A stretch of 64,000 nucleotides of DNA from Gracilinema caldarium DSM 7334 (GTDB taxonomy: Bacteria > Spirochaetota > Spirochaetia > Treponematales > Breznakiellaceae), in the NCBI RefSeq assembly GCF_000219725.1, contig NC_015732.1, positions 2,672,972-2,736,971 of the forward strand, written 5' to 3'. Shown in pieces: positions 9,429 to 15,512 of this stretch. Numbering within the stretch: position 1 is the first letter of the stretch; each line of letters begins with the position of its first letter. The notes below the pieces were generated by a model. The model saw only the letters and a program-made list of their open reading frames with translations, was not told the origin of the DNA and ran no database searches. The translations under genes and the position numbers were made by a program.

Positions 9429-10424
9429 TTAGAAGGAATAGACGAAATCGATGAGAGCGGTGGTTTTTTCCATTTCGGTGTCATATTCTACACTGGCGTT
9501 GACGGTAGCCTTGTCCAGAGTATAGGAAACCTTGGCCTTCGGGAAAATGCTTTCGTAATTAGCTACTTTATCCTTTCCTTCGGACTGGTATTTTACCTGG
9601 CCAGAAAGGGTTACGTTGTCATTGAGCTTGTAGGACAGGCTGGGGGTAACGGTGAAGTATTCCTTGTCCAGGTAGTCATAGGCGATAACCTGTACTTTAA
9701 GAGGATCCATTACCTGGTAAGCAACGGTCAGATCCATCCACTTGTCAGCATCAGTAGCAAGGCCTTCGGTAAGGAAACCGGCGGTAAGGGTGAGCTTATC
9801 CACGGCGAGCAGGCTGCCGCTAATGCTGTACTTGTCGAACTCGGTCTTAGCGGTAATTGCGCTGAAGCGAACATCAAAGAGCTTGTCCATCTTGTAGGCC
9901 GCACCAATGATATAGTTGGTATTCGTCGTATCCTGCACAGGATTAACACCAGCACCAACGACAAAACCGGAATTCGCATAGGTTACAGAAACAGACTTGG
10001 AATCGAAGTAGTCATTGCTGTCATCGTCTACACCGTCAAAGTAACCAGCATAACTTGTACCGGCAAAAGCCTTAAGACCTTCGAAGGGAGAAACCCAACC
10101 ATAGGCGGTATCGAGGGATACGTTGTTAAATGTCTCATCCTTACCATCACTATCAACATCAAACTCATACTTCGGCTCGGAATTCCACTTTCCGCTTACC
10201 TTGGCACCCACATTGGTTCCGGTATATTCCACGGTAATCTTTGCAGTAACACCATTAGAACCATCGTCATCACCATAGAGAAGAATACCAGTGTCATCAC
10301 TTTTACCATCATTTACCATTTTTAAACCGGTATTAACGTAGCCTGACACCTTGACAGCCTGTTCCTGGGCTATCACTGCCCCCACGATAGTGAGGGAAAG
10401 AATCATTACAAGAGCCTTTTTCAT
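9429..10424 (-). CDS. Outer-membrane beta-barrel (porin-like) protein
   Basis: A 331-residue exported protein. A Sec signal peptide, MKKALVMILSLTIVGAVIAQ, is followed by alternating polar and hydrophobic strands such as VKVSGYVNTGLKMV and TVNASVEYDTEM. The chain ends in a phenylalanine (ALIDFVYSF), the usual outer-membrane insertion signal. Asp-rich segments (DSDGKDET, DDDSNDY) may be surface loops. It resembles the abundant porin-like proteins of spirochaetes, but I cannot assign a transport substrate. AGGAGG precedes the start; a strong promoter and terminator suggest high expression. The annotated upstream extension to 10526 would begin in the -35 element and is rejected. Confidence 0.75.
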   Translation of the reverse strand: MKKALVMILSLTIVGAVIAQEQAVKVSGYVNTGLKMVNDGKSDDTGILLYGDDDGSNGVTAKITVEYTGTNVGAKVSGKWNSEPKYEFDVDSDGKDETFNNVSLDTAYGWVSPFEGLKAFAGTSYAGYFDGVDDDSNDYFDSKSVSVTYANSGFVVGAGVNPVQDTTNTNYIIGAAYKMDKLFDVRFSAITAKTEFDKYSISGSLLAVDKLTLTAGFLTEGLATDADKWMDLTVAYQVMDPLKVQVIAYDYLDKEYFTVTPSLSYKLNDNVTLSGQVKYQSEGKDKVANYESIFPKAKVSYTLDKATVNASVEYDTEMEKTTALIDFVYSF

Positions 10425-10496
10425 GAATGAAATCCTCCTTGGGATTGACAAGAGGTAAGGATCAACGATCCGGGAATTCCTCTTTATCTTGTTTGT

Positions 10497-10526
10497 AGTA
10501 TAACAAGGCCCTTTCAAAAGTGTCAA
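10497..10526 (-). promoter_or_regulatory. Strong promoter of the barrel-protein gene
   Basis: Consensus TTGACA (10521-10526), an 18-nt spacer and TATACT (10497-10502) on the minus strand. Confidence 0.8.
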
Positions 10527-10765
10527 GTTTTTTTCTGGTTTTCATTAATTTTGTACAGGTTAATAAAATACATTATATTCTATCATATAGTTATATTTTC
10601 ATTGTATATACACTATACATCATCGATTGCATTCCTGGAACATGTATCGATTTTTATATTTTTTTACTCGATTGAGGATCAACAGGAGAGTATAAGGGTA
10701 AAATCTTAAGAATCAGACATCGGGACCATACAATCCCTATGCGGGAGGGCGCATAGAATTACCTC
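10527..10765. other. AT-rich intergenic stretch
   Basis: About 240 bases between the barrel-protein promoter and the thrS leader promoter contain no credible ORF. The only structure noted is a perfect 7-bp hairpin CTATGCG/CGCATAG at 10737-10756, of unknown role. Confidence 0.6.
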
Positions 10766-10794
10766 TTGACAGGGTTAAACAAAACACCTAAGTA
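10766..10794 (+). promoter_or_regulatory. Promoter of the thrS T-box leader
   Basis: TTGACA (10766-10771), a 17-nt spacer and TAAGTA (10789-10794). Transcription should begin near 10802, at the foot of the T-box leader. Confidence 0.65.
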
Positions 10795-10801
10795 TAGAAG
10801 A

Positions 10802-11070
10802 TAACAGCAACGACGGAGACGAGTACCTTTTGGGACGGGTCACAGAGAGGGTGTGCCGGGGGCGATGAGCCCGGGCTGAAAGCACGCCTGGCCAGGGCAA
10901 GAGGGAAAACCACTCCCGAGCTGCCTGAGTGAACGGGATATATTCATCAATATAACATCCTAAGTATTTCAGGCCGTCCTGCCGACGTTACCGGCGAAGA
11001 GAGCGCTCCCTGTCGTGGGGAAGCGAAGTGGGGTGGTACCGCGGGCCATGGTTACGGGCTCGTCCCTGCG
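10802..11070 (+). ncRNA. T-box leader (tRNA-Thr-responsive) of thrS
   Basis: The leader contains the conserved T-box sequence GGGTGGTACCGCG (11031-11043) followed by CTCGTCCCTGC, and an upstream Stem I with the AGAGAGGG bulge region (10844-10851) and a GCTGAAAGC-type distal loop. Within Stem I the candidate specifier triplet is ACC (10825-10827), a threonine codon, matching the gene downstream. T-box RNAs bind uncharged tRNA and raise expression of the cognate synthetase. There is no clear U-run before the start. Instead GGTGGTACC can pair, with one bulge, with GGTACACC next to the ATG, so control of translation rather than termination is suggested (inference). Confidence 0.88.
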
Positions 11071-11126
11071 ATGATGTATGGGCGGATGCCATGTTGGTGT
11101 TGCCCATTTGTATCAGGAGGTACACC

Positions 11127-12881
11127 ATGTCAAAAGAACGTCTTGCGACGATCCGTCATTCCGTAAGCCATGTGATGGCCCAGGCCGTTACCCGGCTCTT
11201 TCCCGGCACCCAGGTTGCTATTGGCCCCTCGATAGATAACGGTTTTTATTACGATTTTCTCCTGCCCCGTCCAATTACCGCAGAGGACCTGCCCGCCATT
11301 GAGGCGGAGATGAAAAAGATTATCGATGAAAAGCAGGACTTTGTGCGGGTTGTGGTGAGCCGGGAGGAAGCCCGCAAGCGTTTTGCTGGGGAGCCCTTTA
11401 AGCTCGAGTTGATTGATGAACTGCCGGTGGATGCGGAGATTTCCATTTATGAACAGCGCCGCGCCGACGGGAGTCTTGCCTGGGCGGATCTGTGCCGGGG
11501 TCCCCATGTGGCTAACACCCGGGAAATTAATTCAGCGGCTTTTAAATTGATGAATATCGCCGGTGCATATTGGCGGGGCGACGAAAAGCGGCCCATGCTA
11601 AGCCGTATTTATGGCACCGCATGGGAGACCCCCAAGGACCTCAAGGCCTACCTGGCGTTCCTCGAAGAGGTAGAAAAACGGGATCACCGGCGGCTCGGCA
11701 AGGAGCTGGACCTCTATTCTATTCACGAAGAAGCCGGCGCAGGGCTCATCTACTGGCATCCAAACGGTGGCCGTATGAGGGTTGCCCTGGAAAACTTCTG
11801 GCGCGCTGAGCATTACAGAAATGGTTATGAAATCCTTTATACGCCCCATATTGGTAAATCCTGGCTCTGGGAAACCTCGGGTCACCTGGGCTTTTACAAG
11901 GAAAATATGTACAGCTCCATGGAGATTGACCAGCAGGACTACTATGTAAAACCCATGAACTGTCCCTTCCATATTATGATTTACAAAACCAGGGGCCACA
12001 GTTACCGGGACCTGCCCCTGCGCTGGGCTGAGCTGGGGACCGTATACCGCTATGAGCGCTCCGGGGTGCTTCACGGGCTCCTCAGGGTCCGGGGCTTTAC
12101 CCAGGACGATGCACATATCATCTGCACCCCCGACCAGGTGATGGATGAAATTAAGGAAGTCCTCCGCTTCTCCCTCTTTATGTGGAAAACCTTTGGCTTT
12201 AAGGATATTAAGGCCTACCTGGCAACCCGGCCTGAAAAATCCGTGGGTGAGCAGGAGCGCTGGGACCGGGCCACAACTGCCCTTAGGGGCGCGATCGAGG
12301 AATCGGGCCTTCCCTGGGAGCTTGATGAAGGGGGTGGGGCCTTCTATGGGCCCAAGATCGACCTGAAGATTAAGGATGCCCTGGGCCGCGAATGGCAGAT
12401 GACCACGATCCAGTTTGATTTTAACCTGCCTGAGCGTTTTGATATGACCTTTGTGGACAAGGACGGCCAGCAGAAGCGGCCCTACATGGTCCACCGGGCC
12501 CTTCTTGGTTCCCTGGAGCGCTTCTTCGGTGTCATGATCGAGCATTTTGGCGGGGCCTTCCCGGTCTGGATTGCCCCGGAACAGGTTGCGGTTATTCCTG
12601 TGGGCGAAGCCTTTAACGACTATGCTAAAAAGGTGGCCGGTGAGCTTAAGGCCCGAGAACTGCGGGTCAGTACCGAGCTCGGGGAAGAGCGGATGAATGC
12701 CAAGATCCGGGATTGCCAGGGCCGGAAGATTCCCTACATGGTGGTGGTAGGCCAGAAGGAAGCTGATGAAGGCACCGTGTCGGTGCGGCTCCGGGATGGC
12801 CGTCAGCTTGCGCCTATGAAACTTGCGGAATTTGCGGACTATGTGAGCGGCAAGGTCGCAAGCCGGGACCTGGAACTGTAA
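11127..12881 (+). CDS. thrS: Threonyl-tRNA synthetase, TGS-less
   Basis: A 584-residue class II synthetase that charges tRNA-Thr. The protein begins at once with the editing domain: metal-type His pair HSVSH at residues 11-15, then CRGPHV with Cys123 and His127. The catalytic core has MNCPFHI (zinc Cys), motif 2 RVRGFTQDDAHI and motif 3 HRALLGSLERFFG, followed by an anticodon-binding domain. Typical enzymes are about 640 residues; the roughly 60-residue N-terminal TGS domain is missing. Start at 11127 has AGGAGG six bases upstream. The longer reading to 11028 would translate the T-box and is rejected. Confidence 0.96.
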   Translation: MSKERLATIRHSVSHVMAQAVTRLFPGTQVAIGPSIDNGFYYDFLLPRPITAEDLPAIEAEMKKIIDEKQDFVRVVVSREEARKRFAGEPFKLELIDELPVDAEISIYEQRRADGSLAWADLCRGPHVANTREINSAAFKLMNIAGAYWRGDEKRPMLSRIYGTAWETPKDLKAYLAFLEEVEKRDHRRLGKELDLYSIHEEAGAGLIYWHPNGGRMRVALENFWRAEHYRNGYEILYTPHIGKSWLWETSGHLGFYKENMYSSMEIDQQDYYVKPMNCPFHIMIYKTRGHSYRDLPLRWAELGTVYRYERSGVLHGLLRVRGFTQDDAHIICTPDQVMDEIKEVLRFSLFMWKTFGFKDIKAYLATRPEKSVGEQERWDRATTALRGAIEESGLPWELDEGGGAFYGPKIDLKIKDALGREWQMTTIQFDFNLPERFDMTFVDKDGQQKRPYMVHRALLGSLERFFGVMIEHFGGAFPVWIAPEQVAVIPVGEAFNDYAKKVAGELKARELRVSTELGEERMNAKIRDCQGRKIPYMVVVGQKEADEGTVSVRLRDGRQLAPMKLAEFADYVSGKVASRDLEL

Positions 12882-12890
12882 TCTGCCGCT

Positions 12891-13016
12891 CCGGAGCCTG
12901 GGCTGATTATAGACAAGTTGCTGGGGGGGGCTGTCGTTACGAACATAGGGGCCCTTTAGTTCCCTATGTTCTCCACGCCACCCCTCAGCACCGTTTCTCG
13001 CCAGCCCAGGCTCCGG
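12891..13016. repeat. MITE-like element with 15-bp terminal inverted repeats (copy 1)
   Basis: A 126-bp element bounded by CCGGAGCCTGGGCTG (12891-12905) and its exact complement (13002-13016). Inside is a perfect 10-bp inverted repeat GAACATAGGG/CCCTATGTTC. Bases 12944 to 13014 recur with few changes in the copies at about 14357 and 15093. There is no coding capacity; it lies 9 bases beyond thrS. Confidence 0.8.
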
Positions 13017-13052
13017 CTTTCAGCGGGGGGGGGAGGCACCACAGCAAATTAT

Positions 13053-13169
13053 GGATAGGGGGCTTTCAGAAAAGGTGGCGAGGGGTGCCGGGGACAGTAT
13101 GGGGATCATGGGGTCCCCATACTGTCCCGAGGCAGGCCCCCGAGAGAATTCTTAGGAAGCCCCCTATCC
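13053..13169. repeat. Second inverted-repeat element
   Basis: A 117-bp unit bounded by GGATAGGGGGCTT (13053-13065) and its exact complement (13157-13169). The centre holds a 15-bp perfect hairpin, GGGACAGTATGGGGA (13091-13105) with 13114-13128. Part of its left half (GGGGTGCCGGGGA onward) recurs at about 14239, fused to the other repeat family. No T-run follows, so it is not an intrinsic terminator. Confidence 0.7.
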
Positions 13170-13189
13170 GCAACTTATGAAAATAATGA

Positions 13190-13219
13190 TTGCTTGCTTC
13201 GAAACAGCAATGGTATCAT
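13190..13219 (+). promoter_or_regulatory. Promoter of the second Rpn gene, leaderless layout
   Basis: TTGCTT (13190-13195), an 18-nt spacer and TATCAT (13214-13219), then 6 nt to ATG 13226. Confidence 0.5.
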
Positions 13220-13225
13220 AATCCT

Positions 13226-14161
13226 ATGCAGCAGTCCCATGACCGGGGATACCGGGCTTTATTTTCTAATGTAGAATTGGTTCAACAGCTACTTGAGTCC
13301 TTTGTCCATGAAAGTTGGGTCAAGGATATCGATTTTACTCAGGCGTCCCTTTTTAACACCTCGGTTATTTCTCCGGCCTATCAAAAAACAGAGTCCGACG
13401 TGATCTGGCGCTTACCCCTAAAAACCGGGTCCGAGCTGTATCTGTTTCTCCTCTTGGAGTTTCAGTCATCGGTAGATCAGTTCATGGCTTTTCGCATGCT
13501 CCAGTACATTATTCAGCTCTATCATAGCCTGAAAAAACAAAACCCGAAGTTGACGACCCTGCCTCCGGTATTTCCGGTGGTATTGTACAACGGTGAACAG
13601 CCCTGGACCGCACCGGTACAGTTTGCAGACCTGATTCAGCCTCCAATACCAGGTTCTTATATTCCCCGCTTTGAGTATTTTAAGCTGGCGGAAAATGAGT
13701 GTAAGCGGGAAGATCTGCTGCGATTACAAAACCTCATCAGTGCCCTGTTTCTTATCGAAACCTCGACGGTTGAGGAGTATCCCTCGACAATAGAACAGAT
13801 TGTGGATATATTAGAAACAGTACAGCCTGTTTTGTATCGAGAAGTGGTCCGGTGGCTATGGCATACCATAGGCCAGGAAGCGCCGCCAGAACTGGATAGA
13901 CTCCCTTTGACGAAGGAGGTACCGACAATGTTAGCGGCTGAACTACAGAGAGAACGGGAAGCAATACGACAGAAAGGTAAGCTCGAAGGCATTTCAGAAG
14001 GACTTCAGAAAGGCAAGCTTGAAGGCAAGCTTGAAGGCAAGCTTGAAGGCATACTCGAAGGCAAGAAAGAGACAGCCCGCAAGCTCAAAGCCCGTGGTAT
14101 GTCTTTACAGGATATTTCAGACATTACCGGTTTAAGTATCGAGCTCATTCAGAGTTTATAA
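13226..14161 (+). CDS. Rpn-family recombination-promoting nuclease (YhgA-like)
   Basis: A 311-residue member of the RpnA/YhgA (Transposase_31) branch, different from the Rpn gene at 7211. The N-terminus YRALFSNVELVQQLL and the core ESDVIWRL followed by LFLLLEFQSSVDQFMAFRM show the PD-(D/E)XK residues (Asp, Glu-x-Gln). A middle region PVVLYNGEQPW is typical of the family. The C-terminus has a KLEG repeat encoded by three exact 12-bp copies (14015-14050), then MSLQDISDITGLSIE, like the tail of the other Rpn protein. No SD is seen before 13226, but a -10 element lies 6 nt upstream. It sits among inverted repeats, an accessory setting. Confidence 0.85.
   Translation: MQQSHDRGYRALFSNVELVQQLLESFVHESWVKDIDFTQASLFNTSVISPAYQKTESDVIWRLPLKTGSELYLFLLLEFQSSVDQFMAFRMLQYIIQLYHSLKKQNPKLTTLPPVFPVVLYNGEQPWTAPVQFADLIQPPIPGSYIPRFEYFKLAENECKREDLLRLQNLISALFLIETSTVEEYPSTIEQIVDILETVQPVLYREVVRWLWHTIGQEAPPELDRLPLTKEVPTMLAAELQREREAIRQKGKLEGISEGLQKGKLEGKLEGKLEGILEGKKETARKLKARGMSLQDISDITGLSIELIQSL
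14015..14050 (+). repeat. 12-bp tandem repeat inside the Rpn gene
   Basis: Three perfect tandem copies of AAGCTTGAAGGC encode successive KLEG units. Imperfect copies flank them. Copy number could vary by slippage without shifting the frame. Confidence 0.9.
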
Positions 14162-14233
14162 CAAGCTCGGGGATTGTTGCAGAGGGGAGCTTTACCGCCG
14201 TTTAAAGTGCGGGAAGGTCGTTTTTTTACAAAG

Positions 14234-14426
14234 TTTCAGGGGTGCCGGGGATAGTATGGGGATCATGGGGTCCTGCAGCATCCGTGCTGACGCAGAACTC
14301 GGCAAACCGAGTTCTGCGGATCCTTGGTGGGCCCGACGTCACTGTCGGGCCGAAGCCATAGGGGCCCTTTAGTTCCCTAGGTTCTCCACGCCACCCCCCG
14401 CTACCATTTCCGGTCAGCCCAGGCTC
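14234..14426. repeat. Chimeric repeat element (copy 2), right end intact
   Basis: The left part matches the second inverted-repeat family (GGGGTGCCGGGGA onward). Bases 14289-14424 match 15025-15160 with a single difference. Inside are a perfect hairpin CAGAACTCGG/CCGAGTTCTG and GGCCCGAC/GTCGGGCC. The right end TCAGCCCAGGCTC (14414-14426) matches the terminal repeat of copy 1; no left terminal repeat is present. Confidence 0.75.
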
Positions 14427-14500
14427 GGGGCTTTATAAAAACATTATGTAAGTTGTAAATTAAGAAAGGAGAGCTTATATTTGACCAAAGGAGCTTCCAG

Positions 14501-14710
14501 ATGAAAAAAGAGATCAATTTTATTATTTGGAAAGAAGGTGACTTATTTGTTGCACAATGCTTAAATGTTGATGTTTCTACCTTTGGATCTTCAATTGAAG
14601 AAGCTACCAATAATATCAAGGAAGCGGTAGAACTTTATTTTGAAAATGAGCAGATTGATATTCCCCACATAAGCACCATGTTACTCGGCAGTGAGACCAT
14701 TAATGCCTAA
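14501..14710 (+). CDS. hicB: HicB-type antitoxin
   Basis: A 69-residue HicB-family antitoxin of a type II toxin-antitoxin module. The partial RNase-H-like fold is recognisable: FIIWKEGDLFVAQCLNVDVST, then SSIEEATNNIKEAVELYF, close to the typical HicB pattern. No separate DNA-binding domain follows, so it is the short form. AAGGAG lies seven bases before the ATG. It precedes and overlaps hicA by 8 bases. The order antitoxin-first is found in a subset of hic loci. Its AT-rich composition contrasts with the GC-rich repeats on both sides. Confidence 0.85.
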   Translation: MKKEINFIIWKEGDLFVAQCLNVDVSTFGSSIEEATNNIKEAVELYFENEQIDIPHISTMLLGSETINA

Positions 14711-14927
14711 CAACTATAGCTCTGCCGAAATTGTAAAAGTACTAGAATCCATAGGCTTTCATTTTGTTTCACAAAAAGGGTCTCATGGTAAATTTAAAGA
14801 TGGGTGTAGCCACATAGTCATTGTTCCAATGTCAAAAAAGGAAATACCAGAGGGTACGCTCAGAAGTATCTTACGCCAAGCAGATATTAGCTTGATTGAT
14901 TTTAAGAAGCACTTACAGAATCTTTAA
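14703..14927 (+). CDS. hicA: HicA-type mRNA interferase toxin
   Basis: A 74-residue HicA toxin: EIVKVLESIGFHFVSQKGS carries the dsRBD-like fold start. The catalytic His lies in GSHGKF, followed by a strand IVIVPMSKKEIPEGT and the helix LRSILRQADIS. HicA proteins cleave mRNA and tmRNA when released from HicB. Starting at ATG 14703 gives the family's usual N-terminus; a GTG at 14691 is possible. No separate promoter is seen, so it depends on hicB transcription and probably coupling. Confidence 0.87.
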   Translation: MPNNYSSAEIVKVLESIGFHFVSQKGSHGKFKDGCSHIVIVPMSKKEIPEGTLRSILRQADISLIDFKKHLQNL

Positions 14928-14942
14928 AAAATTACACAAGCT

Positions 14943-15160
14943 CCGGAGCCTGGGCTGATGAGATACCGTTACTGGGGGTCCTGCAGCATCCGTGCTTCAG
15001 CATCCATGCTGCAGCATCCGTGCTGACGCAGAACTCTGCAAACCGAGTTCTGCGGATCCTTGGTGGGCCCGACGTCACTGTCGGGCCGAAGCCATAGGGG
15101 CCCTTTAGTTCCCTAGGTTCTCCACGCCACCCCCCGCTACCATTTCCGGTCAGCCCAGGC
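14943..15160. repeat. MITE-like element (copy 3)
   Basis: Left end GCCTGGGCTGA (14948-14958) and right end TCAGCCCAGGC (15150-15160) form terminal inverted repeats. It has the same internal hairpins as copy 2 and 136 bases identical but for one position. An extra internal duplication of the GCAGCATCCGTGCT type (about 14981-15024) distinguishes it. Together with copy 2 it brackets hicBA as direct repeats. Confidence 0.8.
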
Positions 15161-15446
15161 GCTGGATTAAAAGCGCAAGGGGGCGCACGGAAAGCCTCCG
15201 CTGCGCTGGGGCCGGGCAGCCAAAGGCGGATACATCGCCTTTGGCTGGCAGGGGTTCCGGAGGAAACCCTGCTGTCGGTGAGGGGAACCGCGGCGGAGAT
15301 TGCAGTAAGCACCCGGTCTGCGGAAGGGCCGCCGGGTCCAGCTTATTGCTTAGGGTTGGGTGCCTTGCGCGGCCCCTCCGCAGATGCGCCCGGAATAAAG
15401 ACATACAGTCATAGAGATATTTGGCGTTTATTCCTGCAGGGCATCC
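15161..15446. other. GC-rich hairpin array upstream of purL
   Basis: No credible gene. It holds a perfect 12-bp hairpin CAGCCAAAGGCG (15217-15228) pairing with 15236-15247. Directly after comes an imperfect GCAGGG/CCCTGC hairpin, and then a 16-bp pair with one mismatch (TCTGCGGAAGGGCCGC with its partner ending near 15386). It may be a further decayed repeat. It does not resemble a purine aptamer. Confidence 0.55.
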
Positions 15447-15475
15447 TTGTCCGCCTCCTTAAAAATCGCTACACT
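15447..15475 (+). promoter_or_regulatory. purL promoter
   Basis: TTGTCC (15447-15452), a 17-nt spacer and TACACT (15470-15475). It leaves a leader of about 30 nt with AAGGAG before the start. Confidence 0.6.
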
Positions 15476-15512
15476 GCCACAAACCTACCTCGTACATAAC
15501 AAGGAGCGCCCC

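Noticed and set aside
11028-11126. N-terminal extension of thrS
   Set aside because: It would translate the conserved T-box sequence; the AGGAGG at 11115 fits ATG 11127.
11598-12545. Long minus-strand ORF (315 codons) opposite thrS
   Set aside because: It is fully antisense to a well-conserved synthetase in a GC-biased region, has no SD, and shows no recognisable motif; it is a codon-bias shadow.
13091-13128. 15-bp hairpin as terminator of thrS
   Set aside because: No T-tract follows on either strand, and it lies inside a larger inverted-repeat element.
15161-15446. Possible purine riboswitch before purL
   Set aside because: None of the purine aptamer core sequences is present, in contrast to the clear match at 40379.
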